Numbered from the stretch's first letter, positions 7,404 to 16,591 are shown. The stretch is DNA of 64,000 nt from Fibrobacter sp. UBA4297 (GCF_002394865.1 NZ_DGUZ01000013.1:35656-99655); one strand, 5' to 3'. Program-made: numbers and translations. The notes: a model not told the origin generated them from the letters alone.

Positions 7404-9047
7404 GTGAAAATGGGCACGATGAAAAAATTTATGGCGGGCCTCCTTATGGGGGGAGCGTTGTGTACAAATGCTCTTGCGGGCGAAACGCTGTTCAGTAACT
7501 ACGTGTATGCTGTAGGACCGGCTGGGAGTACCGGCTCGTTGTGGGCTTTTTCTCGAGACAATTCCTATAGCGGAGTGACACTCCTGAATTTTAGAGTTAC
7601 CGATAACGGTGTTGTGACTACGGAAAGTACGCGGCATGCGCAGGTCGAAACGGATACGCTGACTGCTGTGCAAGATGGAATTTTTGAAGACGCCCTTGCG
7701 GAACGTCGTCGAATTCCGGCCGTCTTTGCGGGGGGTGGGCTTGGACTTGTGCTTCCGATGTTTGCCATGGACGATAACGACCGTTTCCGAAAACCGGCTG
7801 GCTTTTATACCTTGCGCGATTTGGACAACGTTATTGAAAATCCGATTAGCATCCCCTCGGTTGCCGAGGACTTGGATACCTTGGAAAAAAATCCGATGAT
7901 GTATGCCACTAGCGGCTTTGCTTACGATTCTACGGCGAAACGTCTTTGGGTGGCACGTGGCGCCTTGGGCGTCATGGTTCACGACTTGTCTGGAAAGAAT
8001 GGCGCTAAGGATACAACGTTTATCCTAAATTCAAAGTCGGGAAAGCTTGAAGAACTTAAGAAAAGTACAGAACTGGACTTGAACGAAAATTTGGAAATTT
8101 TCGATGTTCGTTTGCATCCCGAAACTGGAGCCGTTTGGCTTGCGACGGCGAAGGGAATCTGGGTCCAGTCTTCGGGCGGTTTCAAGAATTTCTCGAAGAG
8201 TCTCAAGGATTCTCGCGTAACAGGACTTTGGATGGGCGGTGAGCCTCTTCAGGTGATTGCAGAGACTGCCTACAAGAAGAACGATGATGTTATCGGCGGT
8301 CTTTGGCGCATGAGCGGGAAGGCTGGCGATTTCTCGAAGGTGGATTTCTTGGATACTGCAGGCAAGGTGCAAAAGAAAGACCTCTATGACGAAGCCGATT
8401 ACACGGTGGGCGATATCGCATTTGTCGGTAAGACTGCTTTGGTGCTTGTTCGCGCTGTGGGTGGCTCTATCAGTGGGTTTCTCAAGCTGGATTCGCTTGG
8501 CGCGCGTGCCTGGGAAGATGACGGTAAAAACAAGTGGCTGTATGGCTATGAAACAGGCGTGACAGACCGTAAGATGACGCTTATGTCGATGTGCACGTTC
8601 ATGCTTTCGAAATCTCGTTTGGGGCTTGCTGTTGCAACGGAAGGCAACGGCATCTCCGTGTCGGCGGATTCTGGCAAGACATGGAATGTTGTTTTAAACC
8701 ACGCCCGTCTTGATAATAATCTGGGTTCAGTCCGCATGGTGCCATCCGTGATTACACCGGGCGACGATGCTACAAATCAGTCCCTGGTTTCGTATAAGGT
8801 TGGCCGCGAATCCAAGGTTACGATTGAAGTGTTCAGTTACGACATGCGAAAGGTCCGCACCATTGTGAAGGATGCGGTTCGCTATGCAGACCCGTCCCGC
8901 AGTTCGAATCCGAAGGAAGACTTTTGGGATGGACGCGATGATCATGGCAAGGATTGTACGATGGGTGTCTATTACATCAGGGTAAAGGATAATCATGGTC
9001 ACATTGGCTGGGGCAAGGCGATGACGCTCGGAGGTAACTTCAGATGA
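7404..9047 (+). CDS. Secreted propeller-like protein with C-terminal FlgD-like Ig domain
   Basis: About 540 residues with an N-terminal signal (MKKFMAGLLMGGALCTNALA). The start may be GTG 7404 (6 nt after GAGG), ATG 7410 or ATG 7419. The middle has repeated blades with Trp/Gly turns (AYDSTAKRLWVARGALGVMVHD near residue 175, TGAVWLATAKGIWVQSSGG near 245, SADSGKTWNVVLN near 425) that look like a beta-propeller. The last 90 residues (ESKVTIEVFSYDMRKVRTI ... GVYYIRVKD) match FlgD-type Ig folds that end many secreted proteins. It overlaps the next barrel gene by 4 nt, so the two probably work together at the outer membrane. No precise function is known to me. Confidence 0.65.
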   Translation: MKMGTMKKFMAGLLMGGALCTNALAGETLFSNYVYAVGPAGSTGSLWAFSRDNSYSGVTLLNFRVTDNGVVTTESTRHAQVETDTLTAVQDGIFEDALAERRRIPAVFAGGGLGLVLPMFAMDDNDRFRKPAGFYTLRDLDNVIENPISIPSVAEDLDTLEKNPMMYATSGFAYDSTAKRLWVARGALGVMVHDLSGKNGAKDTTFILNSKSGKLEELKKSTELDLNENLEIFDVRLHPETGAVWLATAKGIWVQSSGGFKNFSKSLKDSRVTGLWMGGEPLQVIAETAYKKNDDVIGGLWRMSGKAGDFSKVDFLDTAGKVQKKDLYDEADYTVGDIAFVGKTALVLVRAVGGSISGFLKLDSLGARAWEDDGKNKWLYGYETGVTDRKMTLMSMCTFMLSKSRLGLAVATEGNGISVSADSGKTWNVVLNHARLDNNLGSVRMVPSVITPGDDATNQSLVSYKVGRESKVTIEVFSYDMRKVRTIVKDAVRYADPSRSSNPKEDFWDGRDDHGKDCTMGVYYIRVKDNHGHIGWGKAMTLGGNFR

Positions 9048-10087
9048 TTAATTTTAAAAGTCTTATAGTTACAACGCTGGCCGTTGGTGCTCTTGCTTCT
9101 GTGGCGATGGCAGGACCTTTTACGAAGAAGTCTGAACTTGGTGGCTTTGACGGTTTTGTGGAACGTATGGGCGGCGGTGTCCGTGAACTTGGTCGTGGTA
9201 ATACTGGTTCGGCCGATACGGCTGCAATGCCTGCGGCTTACTGGAACCCGTCTTTGCTTGGTTTCCGTGAAAATATTGGTATTACGGTGAACTTTGAAAA
9301 GCGTGACTTGGACCGTGTCGGTGGCGCCTTTGGTGTCGAAGGCAAGGTCGGAAAGCGCATGGGCGTTGGCTTCGCCATGCTCTACCGTGGTGATACGGAC
9401 TTTAAGGTTATTGACGACGATGATGAAACGCTCGGCTCGGCGGAACCGTTTTTCTCGATGTTCTACCTTGGATTTGCTTTCCGTGCGACGCGACAGGATG
9501 CGTTTGGCCTTTCGCTATCGATGAGCTATGACAATATGGACATTGCGCAGTACTACGATGGCGTTGAAGAGGCGTTCCGTAGCCCGGTGACCATCAACTT
9601 GAGCTGGTTCCGCCAGTGGAACGATAAATGGTCCTCTTCTGTTATCATCCGCAACTTGAGCTTTAGTAAGAACTTGTCTGCAAAATGGACGAAAAACCCG
9701 AGCCGTGATAATACATTGAGCTCGACGGAAGGCGTGCGCCCGAAGGTGTTGCAGATAGGTCTTGGCTACCGTTCTAAGATTATGGGCAAGCCTGTTTATG
9801 CTTGGATGGAAGCGATTGACTATCAGGTTGCTGATACGCTTTTGGCTTTTGACCCGCAGCTTCATGTTTGGACTGGTCGCGTCGGTTTTGAATGCGAGGC
9901 TATTCCTAATGCGACGTTCCGCGTGGGTATGGACGATTTGAACTGGATGCTCGGTGCTGGCTACAAGTTTGAAATTCGCGTGGGTAGGAGAAGGTTCCCG
10001 ATTGAAGTGAACTATGCGTTCCTTTACGAAACGAGTGCGGGAATTTGGTCTCCGTTCAGTCTTGGCTTGCGGGGATACATTCCTTGA
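9044..10087 (+). CDS. PorV/FadL-like outer-membrane barrel protein
   Basis: The 347-residue protein has a signal peptide (ending AMA) and the opening found in PorV/UPF0164-type barrels: a Gly-rich stretch (GGFDGFVERMGGGVRELG) then RGNTGSADTAAMPAAYWNPSLLG, the usual 'aa-WNPA' hatch motif. Strands such as VGFAMLYRGDTDF and KVLQIGLGYRSKI follow. It starts inside the previous gene (4-nt overlap), and its own TGA overlaps the recF start. In T9SS bacteria PorV shuttles secreted proteins; here the partner may be the propeller protein encoded just upstream, which is inference. Confidence 0.65.
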   Translation: MINFKSLIVTTLAVGALASVAMAGPFTKKSELGGFDGFVERMGGGVRELGRGNTGSADTAAMPAAYWNPSLLGFRENIGITVNFEKRDLDRVGGAFGVEGKVGKRMGVGFAMLYRGDTDFKVIDDDDETLGSAEPFFSMFYLGFAFRATRQDAFGLSLSMSYDNMDIAQYYDGVEEAFRSPVTINLSWFRQWNDKWSSSVIIRNLSFSKNLSAKWTKNPSRDNTLSSTEGVRPKVLQIGLGYRSKIMGKPVYAWMEAIDYQVADTLLAFDPQLHVWTGRVGFECEAIPNATFRVGMDDLNWMLGAGYKFEIRVGRRRFPIEVNYAFLYETSAGIWSPFSLGLRGYIP

Positions 10088-11319
10088 TCTCTAAAGTGTT
10101 CATTTCGAAGGTGCGCAGTCTAGAATCGATGGACTGCAACTTCGATGCTCACATCAATGTGATTTGCGGACCGAATGGCTGCGGCAAGACGACGATTTTG
10201 GAGTCGATTTATTTGCTTGCGCAGGGATTCTCGTTTCGGTCGCGTGATTTGCGTGAACTGATTACATGGAAGCAGAACGAACTGATTCTGCGCGGTGAAT
10301 TTGAAGATGAGGGGCGCGAGCGGAAGCGAGCGCTTCGCGTGTTTTCTCGCGGGAGCGAGGTTCGTGAAAACGGTGAATCGCTTAAGTCTCCGACTGCGTT
10401 TTTCGGGACGTGCCCGGCGGTGATTATGCAGCCTTCGGACATTGAACTTTTGCGTGGCGGGCCGGAGGTTCGCAGGCACTGGCTCGATGAAATTCTCTGT
10501 TTCCGTTCTTCTGCAAATTCTTTAGTGTTGCGCAATTACAAGCGCGTGCTGCAACAGCGTAACAAGTGGCTTAAGGAATTTAAGCAGAAGGGTTCTGCGG
10601 TTGGTGGCGAAGACTTGTTCCGTGTGCTCACGCAACAGCTGATTGAACTTGGCGCAAAACTTTGGGTCGCGCGAATTGCACTTTCGAAAGAAGTCTCGGA
10701 AATTATTACGCGGTACTATCGCAAGCTTTCGGGCGGGGTGGATGAAATCACTTGCGCTTACAAAAGCTCGATTCTCAAGACGCTGGATGCGCTCGATGCG
10801 GCGGACCCGCTATCCGATGAGATGATGGATGAATTTCCGGCGGGTGCGATGAGTGCTAGCGGGGAGTGCGCGGAATGTTTTGCGGACGGTTCTGGGAATG
10901 TCGCCGGGAGTGCGGCGGACGGCTCGGATGTCGTGAGCGAAGACATGCTGCGGAATGCGTTTGCGCGAAAACTAGCGGATTTGGAATTTGTGGAACGCTT
11001 GCAGGGAATGACAATGGCGGGGCCGCACCGTGACGACTTGGCTCTGTGTGCGTCTGGTTACGAGATGCGTTCTGTCGGGTCGCAGGGGCAATGCCGTTCG
11101 GCGGCAGTTGCGATGCGTTTTGCGGCGGTCGATGTGGCGTCACGCTATTTGACGAAACCGATTTTGCTTTTGGATGATATTTTCGCCGAGCTCGATGTGA
11201 ACCGCCGTGATGCGGTGGCATCGCTCATTCGCGAAAAGCAGTGTCAGGTCGTGATTGCAACGCCGCAGTCGGAAGATCTGCCATTTAAAGCAGATGCAAT
11301 GTTTGAATTAAAGATTTAG
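10084..11319 (+). CDS. recF: RecF, DNA replication and repair ATPase
   Basis: The start chosen is TTG at 10084, which overlaps the previous stop (TTGA) and places the family's short N-terminus (ISKVFISKVRSLE) correctly; upstream frames lie within the barrel gene. The protein has Walker A GPNGCGKTT near residue 35, the signature SQGQ, and Walker B ILLLDDIFAELD near 365. RecF loads RecA at gaps with RecO and RecR. At 411 residues it is about 50 longer than usual because of a Gly/Ser/Ala/Glu-rich low-complexity insert (about residues 245-295). Unlike the common dnaA-dnaN-recF order, it is coupled to envelope genes. Confidence 0.92.
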   Translation: MISKVFISKVRSLESMDCNFDAHINVICGPNGCGKTTILESIYLLAQGFSFRSRDLRELITWKQNELILRGEFEDEGRERKRALRVFSRGSEVRENGESLKSPTAFFGTCPAVIMQPSDIELLRGGPEVRRHWLDEILCFRSSANSLVLRNYKRVLQQRNKWLKEFKQKGSAVGGEDLFRVLTQQLIELGAKLWVARIALSKEVSEIITRYYRKLSGGVDEITCAYKSSILKTLDALDAADPLSDEMMDEFPAGAMSASGECAECFADGSGNVAGSAADGSDVVSEDMLRNAFARKLADLEFVERLQGMTMAGPHRDDLALCASGYEMRSVGSQGQCRSAAVAMRFAAVDVASRYLTKPILLLDDIFAELDVNRRDAVASLIREKQCQVVIATPQSEDLPFKADAMFELKI

Positions 11320-11499
11320 TTAATGGTTGATAGTCATTAGTCATTAGAATTTATTTCGTATTACGAGATGGCGACCCCGCAACAGGTGCGGGGTGACAAT
11401 GTAGCCGAGGCTGAAATCAGGGGGAGGCCTCCCCCTCCCTCAGTAAACAAAAAAAATTGCGATTGCTTTTCTGTCTACTTCCTACAGTCTACCGACTAC
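11320..11499. repeat. REP-like palindromes and stop-rich repeat
   Basis: Between recF and mscL: a stop-rich TAGTCATTAG repeat (11328-11348), a hairpin ACCCCGCA-acagg-TGCGGGGT (11384-11404) followed by GACA, and a perfect 16-bp palindrome GGGGGAGGCCTCCCCC near 11420-11435. Related copies occur elsewhere in the window. Confidence 0.7.
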
Positions 11500-11949
11500 T
11501 TATTTATTCTTCAGCAAATCACGAATTTCGGTGAGGAGCTTTTCTTCGGCGCTCGGTGCCGGAGGTGCTGCCGGAGCTGCGGCTGCTTCTTCAGCTTTCT
11601 TCTTGCGCATGTTCTGCATAAAGCCGAGGAATTTCTTCATCATGAGGAACACGGCGAATGCGACGATGAGGAAGTTCAGGACTTCACCGATGAACGTGCC
11701 GTACGGAATGGCGATGCCTTCGGAGGTCGTGTAGACGAGCGTCTTGATGCCTTCGCCTGCGTTCTGGCCGCCGCACTTGGCAATGACTGCAGTGACGAGC
11801 GGCATGACGATGTCGTTCACGAAGGAGTTAACGATTTTACCGAAGGCGGCACCGATGATGATACCGATGGCCATGTCGACGATGTTGCCCTTGAAGGCAA
11901 ATGCCTTGAATTCTTCAATGAGTGAAGCTGCTTTGTTTTTGATTCCCAT
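11500..11949 (-). CDS. mscL: Large-conductance mechanosensitive channel MscL
   Basis: Starts at the ATG at 11949 behind AAGGAGAAAG, giving 149 residues; an upstream in-frame start would add unrelated residues. The N-terminal amphipathic helix and TM1 (FAFKGNIVDMAIGIIIGAAF, GKIVNSFVNDIVMP) are the MscL signature, TM2 is VLNFLIVAFAVFLMM, and the C-terminus is an Ala/Pro linker ending in the usual charged bundle helix (EEKLLTEIRDLLKNK). The inner-membrane pentamer opens under high tension to release solutes on osmotic downshock. Confidence 0.95.
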   Translation of the reverse strand: MGIKNKAASLIEEFKAFAFKGNIVDMAIGIIIGAAFGKIVNSFVNDIVMPLVTAVIAKCGGQNAGEGIKTLVYTTSEGIAIPYGTFIGEVLNFLIVAFAVFLMMKKFLGFMQNMRKKKAEEAAAAPAAPPAPSAEEKLLTEIRDLLKNK

Positions 11950-12037
11950 TTCTTTCTCCTTGTTGGGTTGTTTAACGTTATTAAATAATAGGAAAAACCT
12001 TTGATTATTGGCTAGCAATTTTTAAATTTGGCGCGTT

Positions 12038-12907
12038 ATGTCATGGTTAATATTGGCTTTTGCTTCGGCGGTTTTTCTTGGCTTTTACGACTTGGCTAAG
12101 AAGAAATCGGTTCAGGATAACGCTGTCCGTCCGGTACTTTTGCTCTGCAGCGTTTTTTACGCGCTTTTGATGTTGCCGGTACTTTTGTCCGGGCATTGCG
12201 AGCCGCTGACTTTGCATGACCACCTGTTTTTGATGGTGAAGTCGGTGATTGTCGGCGGGAGCTGGCTTTTCACGTACAGCGCGATTGCGCATATGCCGCT
12301 CAGCATCTCGACGACGATTCGTGCGCTTGCTCCTTTGTTTACAATCATGATTGCGGTTGGCTTTTTGGGCGAGCGTCCGCAGGTGATGCAGTGGGTGGGT
12401 ATTGCAGTTTGCGTTTGTTCGTACATCGGGCTATCGCTTGCGGGTCGCAAGGAAATGGGGCATTTCTTTAGCAACGGCTGGGTCGTGGCGATGCTACTCG
12501 GGACGATTTTGGCGGCTTGCAGCGGCATTTACGATAAGCTGATTTTGCAGCGCATGAATTTTGAACCGTTGACGGTTCAGGTTTGGTTCAGCATTTACAT
12601 GTGCGTGGTGCAGTTCTTTACGACGATGTTCACGTGGTACCCGACGCGTAAAAAGACGACTCCGTTTCAGTTCCGTTGGTCGTTCTTGGCGGTGGCGGCG
12701 CTCTTGATCATCGCTGACCGTTGCTATTTTTTGGCGGTGAGCGATTCGGATGCGTTGATTTCTATCATTACGGTGCTGCGTCGCTCGAGTGTGTTCATCA
12801 GCTTCTTGGCGGGAATTCTTATATTCAAGGAACGCAAGAGCAAGACGAAGTTTTTTGCGATGTTGGGCGTGGTCATTGGCTTGTGCCTGATTTCGCTCGG
12901 ACGTTGA
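12038..12907 (+). CDS. EamA/DMT-family permease
   Basis: A 289-residue polytopic protein with about ten hydrophobic segments arranged as two EamA repeats (repeat 1 from LILAFASAVFLGFYDLAKK, repeat 2 from NGWVVAMLLGTILAACSGIY). Conserved features such as STTIRALAPLFTIMIAV with a following G-E-R and the C-terminal VFISFLAGILIFKER are typical of drug/metabolite transporters. It lies 28 nt upstream of coaE in the same direction. Substrate cannot be predicted. Confidence 0.85.
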   Translation: MSWLILAFASAVFLGFYDLAKKKSVQDNAVRPVLLLCSVFYALLMLPVLLSGHCEPLTLHDHLFLMVKSVIVGGSWLFTYSAIAHMPLSISTTIRALAPLFTIMIAVGFLGERPQVMQWVGIAVCVCSYIGLSLAGRKEMGHFFSNGWVVAMLLGTILAACSGIYDKLILQRMNFEPLTVQVWFSIYMCVVQFFTTMFTWYPTRKKTTPFQFRWSFLAVAALLIIADRCYFLAVSDSDALISIITVLRRSSVFISFLAGILIFKERKSKTKFFAMLGVVIGLCLISLGR

Positions 12908-12935
12908 TTTTTAATGGTCGCGGAGTAGTGGCGTT

Positions 12936-13568
12936 ATGCTAAAGATTGGAATTACGGGTTCGATAGGTGCAGGCAAGTCCTTTATGGGACGGTTGCTACG
13001 TGCGCGTAATTTCCAGGTGCTTGATGCCGATTGCAAAGTGCATGAACTTTACCGCGATTCGGCGGGGCTGCGCGCTGAAATGGCTACGTACTTTGGCGAA
13101 GAATGCTTGACGCCGACGGGCGTGAATAGTGCGCTGATTGCGGACCGCGTTTTTGCGGATGCTAATGCTCGCGTGAAGTTGGAGCAGATTGTTTACCCGT
13201 ACTTGAACCGTGCCGTGGCGGAATTTTTTACAGGGGAGGCCGCGGACTCTTCTAGTGAAAGTGCCATGCAGTTGACGAAAGTCGCGGACAAGTGCCGGTT
13301 CGTGGAGGCTGCGCTTTTCTCGCGTGCGCCCGAGCTTGTAAAAATGCTTGACGAAATCTGGATTGTCGATGCGCCTGAATGCGTTCGCTTGGAACGCCTG
13401 GTGCTGCGTGGCCTCAGCGAAAGCGATGCTAAACGCCGTATTGAAAATCAGCGTGGCGCCTGTGCTCCGGAGCTTTTCCCGGGCAAGCGGATTCGCACGG
13501 TTATGAACGATGGCGATAAATTGCACGTGGAACAGCAGCTTGATGAACTGCTAAGAGACTTACACTAA
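12936..13568 (+). CDS. coaE: Dephospho-CoA kinase
   Basis: A protein of 210 residues that begins with the P-loop GITGSIGAGKS, followed by the CoaE markers VLDADCKVHELY and the LID-region Arg-rich LVLRGLSESDAKRRI. CoaE phosphorylates the 3'-OH of dephospho-CoA, the last step of coenzyme A synthesis, in the cytoplasm. The short insert around residues 100-115 (EAADSSSESAM) is unusual but lies outside the motifs. It sits 12 nt before the next small membrane-protein gene. Confidence 0.93.
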   Translation: MLKIGITGSIGAGKSFMGRLLRARNFQVLDADCKVHELYRDSAGLRAEMATYFGEECLTPTGVNSALIADRVFADANARVKLEQIVYPYLNRAVAEFFTGEAADSSSESAMQLTKVADKCRFVEAALFSRAPELVKMLDEIWIVDAPECVRLERLVLRGLSESDAKRRIENQRGACAPELFPGKRIRTVMNDGDKLHVEQQLDELLRDLH

Positions 13569-13580
13569 TTTATTGGAATT

Positions 13581-13904
13581 ATGCAACCTTATATTCACCA
13601 GTTCGCGAATTTTTTGAGAGCCCATTTGAATTCAATTTCGGTCGGGCTGATTGCAACGCTTTTGATGCTCTATGGCGCCTGCATCAATAACTATTTCAAG
13701 CGCATCACGAAAAGCATCCCGTTCATCGGGCGCTTTGCGTTGTTCGTAGTGTTGTGCAGCGTGGGGTATGCGTTTGCGAGTTCACAGATGGTGCGCCTTT
13801 TGCGCATGGTGCTGCGCGAGCTTTCGGACCTCCCGTTGATTGGGGTGGTCGCGGGATGTTTTGTGCTGCTCGCCTTCCTTGCGAAAAGCGGGAAAGACAT
13901 TTGA
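13581..13904 (+). CDS. Small membrane protein, DUF3392-like
   Basis: A 107-residue protein with three hydrophobic segments (ISVGLIATLLMLYGACIN, IGRFALFVVLCSVGYAFA, PLIGVVAGCFVLLAFLA). Length, segment order and the N-terminal motif followed by 'NNYFKRITK' resemble the DUF3392 inner-membrane family known from gamma-proteobacteria. The gene follows coaE by 12 nt. Function unknown. Confidence 0.7.
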   Translation: MQPYIHQFANFLRAHLNSISVGLIATLLMLYGACINNYFKRITKSIPFIGRFALFVVLCSVGYAFASSQMVRLLRMVLRELSDLPLIGVVAGCFVLLAFLAKSGKDI

Positions 13905-13980
13905 TACTTAGTCAATAGTCAATGGACAATAGTCATTAGCTTCAACCAATAACTATTAACTAATGACTGATGACTAATAA
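13905..13980. repeat. Stop-rich degenerate repeat
   Basis: Degenerate repeats of AGTCAATAGTCA and AACTAATGACTGATGACTAA between two convergent genes. They put TAG, TAA or TGA codons in several frames of both strands. Similar text occurs near 5430-5470, 11325-11350, 47830-47865 and 51345-51372. Confidence 0.6.
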
Positions 13981-15549
13981 CTAGTTGAAATTATCGTGGT
14001 TTACTCCGTATAAAATAACGTCATCAATCCACATTTCGCTTTCGTCTACAATCCAGATGGTGAAAGTTGTGACGCGCGGCTTGACGAAATCCCATCCCAT
14101 ATTCCCGAACTCGCCATCGCCTTCGACAAAATCGCTTGGCGTAAAGCTGAAGCGTTTCCAGGTGGAATCGAGATAGTCCACATACTTTGTTTTTCCGGTC
14201 GGCTCGTCGAGAACTTCTACCGCAAAACCGAGCTCGCCCTTGCCTTTGGCGTAGAACGCAATGGAATCGATGCCTTCTAGGCTAGACGGAACGCGGCTTA
14301 CGCGTGAGCCTATCATCGACCACTTGCCTCGCGATTTGGATGAACTCTTCCAATGGAAAACGTAGCCGCCACGTTCCTTGCTGGATTCAAAGGCGTCCTG
14401 GACGTTTTCGCTTGAGGGCACTGTTGTGACGTTTGTGTCTTGTGGATGGAAGTACCATTCGCGCGGACCGTCGCCGTAGTCAAATGCGGATTCGAGTTTT
14501 TGATTTTCGAAGTCAATCAGCGTGATGGAATGGATGGCTTTTACGAGCGAGTCGGGGAGGCTTGCCCAGATGTCGTTGCTTGCGCTTGCGTCGAGTGCTG
14601 CGGTTTTGCCCCAGTACATTTCGAGACTTTCGACGTTTGATGAGCCGTCGATGCGGATTTGGAATTCTGCGGACTGCGGAGTGTCTGGAGTGGTGCTGTT
14701 CCAGAAAGCTCGCTTGAATGCGAGTCGGTTCCCGCTTTGGTCGGTGAATCGGATGTCGTTTCCGTTGTCCATGGCTTCGCTAAAGTCGAAGTTCGTTTCG
14801 TTTAATCGCACAAAGACAACGGTAGTTTCTGCGATGGGTTTCATCCAATCCGAGATTGTAGAATCAAGCGGAATGGTGCGAACATGTGCCCATTGCTCTA
14901 ATTGTTCATTTTCGAGAGTCGGTTTTGCTAGCGCTTGGATATCGCTCTTTTCGCCAGCAGAAATTGTAATGGAGGCTTCGCCGATGGTTTCTTGTTCGTC
15001 AGGCAAAATGGCGCGAATCTGGTAGCTTGCGGGCGGGAGTGAATCGAGTGTGAATTCGCCGTCTTTGTTGGTCTTTACGATTTTATCGGTGCCGTAAATC
15101 TGGACCCAGGCGTAGTCGGTTCCTTCAGGGAGCTCTGCCTTGCCGGTGACGGAACCGAGTTCTTCCATTTGCATGGTTGTTAATTTATTCTTCTTTAAGT
15201 CGCTAGAGGCAATAGCTTGGAAAACGCCGGAATTGCCATCAATGATTTCAATGTAGCCTTTATCGAAGTTGATGGAATCCATGACGATGTTGCCGAGTGA
15301 ATCTGCGGCGACTTCTAATGTTGCGTCTTGTATATTATTTTGCGTGACGGCGGAATCCGATGAAACTCCTTCCACGTACCAAAGCGGACGGATCCTTGCG
15401 ACGACGTTGGCAGCCGGTTTAGAATCGATGCTTACAACGTTGATGATGCAAGCGTTTTCGGTTTCAACGGTGCTAGCGCCTGCGAGATTCTTATCCGAGG
15501 AGCAGGCGAATAGTAATACACAGGATAGAGATGCTAATAATCTTTTCAT
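13981..15549 (-). CDS. Surface lipoprotein with DUF2341-like and CBM-like domains
   Basis: A 522-residue protein with a lipoprotein signal peptide (LLFACSSD, Cys16). Residues about 130-195 form a carboxypeptidase-regulatory-like beta-sandwich (GSVTGKAELPEGTDYAWVQI, GEFTLDSLPPASYQIRA). Residues about 235-310 resemble DUF2341 (FDFSEAMDNGNDIRFTD). The last 160 residues read as a carbohydrate-binding beta-jelly-roll ending in 'SEMWIDDVILYG', similar to CBM11-type ends. It is translationally coupled (ATGA) to the TIGR02147 regulator upstream, so that regulator probably controls it. A role in cell-surface carbohydrate contact is inferred. Confidence 0.7.
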   Translation of the reverse strand: MKRLLASLSCVLLFACSSDKNLAGASTVETENACIINVVSIDSKPAANVVARIRPLWYVEGVSSDSAVTQNNIQDATLEVAADSLGNIVMDSINFDKGYIEIIDGNSGVFQAIASSDLKKNKLTTMQMEELGSVTGKAELPEGTDYAWVQIYGTDKIVKTNKDGEFTLDSLPPASYQIRAILPDEQETIGEASITISAGEKSDIQALAKPTLENEQLEQWAHVRTIPLDSTISDWMKPIAETTVVFVRLNETNFDFSEAMDNGNDIRFTDQSGNRLAFKRAFWNSTTPDTPQSAEFQIRIDGSSNVESLEMYWGKTAALDASASNDIWASLPDSLVKAIHSITLIDFENQKLESAFDYGDGPREWYFHPQDTNVTTVPSSENVQDAFESSKERGGYVFHWKSSSKSRGKWSMIGSRVSRVPSSLEGIDSIAFYAKGKGELGFAVEVLDEPTGKTKYVDYLDSTWKRFSFTPSDFVEGDGEFGNMGWDFVKPRVTTFTIWIVDESEMWIDDVILYGVNHDNFN

Positions 15550-16397
15550 GCTATCCTCGCTTTTTCTTTAGATGTTTCTTTGTCAGAAATGTCGGCGACG
15601 GGGTATAGCGAAAAAATGAACTGCATGACTTTCTTGGGCTCTGCAACTTCGGCAACGCGTTTTTGAACTTGTCTGCGAAATTCACAAGTCATCTCGACGA
15701 GGTCTTCAAGACATTCGTCATCAACGCAAGCGAGAATTGATGAAATGTTGCGCTCGCTTGGCGGAATGTTGACAAGTGCGTTTTGTGCAAGCGTAAGCAG
15801 TTGATTCTGGTAACTGCGAATGGCGGTAACTTTGGTTGCTCCTGCCGATGTAAAATTGACGGTCGAAACGGCGTAGCGCTCGGAGGCGAGCGGCGTAATC
15901 ATCTTGAGTTCTTTCAAGACTCGAATGGCTTCTTTCACCTGGTCCTCGGAAACGGCGGGCGTAATCTGCTTAACCAAGGTGCGGACATCGGCCTTGCCGC
16001 CATTGATTTCGATAATCGAACGAACAACGGGTATCCACCAGCGGCTGAGGAATAAAATTTCGTTGGAATTCAGTTTGCGGAGGCTCACGTCTTGCAATGC
16101 GAGTGCCATCTTGTAAAGCTTGTCTTTTTTTGCTTTGGATTTTGTGCGCGATGCCGCTACCAAAATCTCAAAAAGTTCTCCATCGCGGCCTTTGAGCCCG
16201 AGCAATTTTTTGGAGAGCGGGATACTCTGCGCGGGGAGGTGGGATTCCTTATTCAATACACGGAAAACCTGGCTCGTTTCGAGTCCAAGTTTTTGTCCCA
16301 TCATCTTATAGGAAAATAGCGGAAACTCCAATTTCTTCTGCACGAAGAAATTTTTCAGTAGATCTCTGTAATCGCCAATTTCGTCTATGTTTAGCAT
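15546..16397 (-). CDS. TIGR02147-family regulator-like protein
   Basis: I start it at the ATG at 16397 (283 residues) because GAGGG lies just upstream; a longer in-frame version to 16499 starts without such a site. It has the layout of the TIGR02147 family, which is greatly expanded in Fibrobacter: an N-terminal 'DYRDLLKNFF' helix followed by an HTH-like segment (FSYKMMGQKLGLETSQVFRVL), 'FEILVAASRTKSKAKKDKLY', then a second winged-helix-like region (DQVKEAIRVLKELKMIT) and 'RNISSILACVDDECLEDLVEM'. These proteins are presumed transcription regulators. Its stop overlaps the start of the downstream lipoprotein gene (ATGA). Confidence 0.75.
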   Translation of the reverse strand: MLNIDEIGDYRDLLKNFFVQKKLEFPLFSYKMMGQKLGLETSQVFRVLNKESHLPAQSIPLSKKLLGLKGRDGELFEILVAASRTKSKAKKDKLYKMALALQDVSLRKLNSNEILFLSRWWIPVVRSIIEINGGKADVRTLVKQITPAVSEDQVKEAIRVLKELKMITPLASERYAVSTVNFTSAGATKVTAIRSYQNQLLTLAQNALVNIPPSERNISSILACVDDECLEDLVEMTCEFRRQVQKRVAEVAEPKKVMQFIFSLYPVADISDKETSKEKARIA

Positions 16398-16461
16398 GGT
16401 GAACCCTCTACTATGAAATAGATTTTTTACAATGTCATGGGGACGTTTTTTTTGAAGTTTT

Positions 16462-16490
16462 ATTGACGAATTGACAATATGGTGTATGAT
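16462..16490 (+). promoter_or_regulatory. Candidate promoter for the 27-residue peptide gene
   Basis: TTGACG and TATGAT separated by 16 bp, about 100 nt upstream of the small peptide gene. An overlapping TTGACA is also present but too close to the -10. Predicted from consensus only. Confidence 0.45.
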
Positions 16491-16591
16491 GTTTATCACG
16501 GATTATTTTTGTAAAAATGATGTTTTTCTTACATCGGTACGGTTCGCTCTCTAAAAATTTAATTTAAGAAACAGAAAACAGAGAGGTAGCT

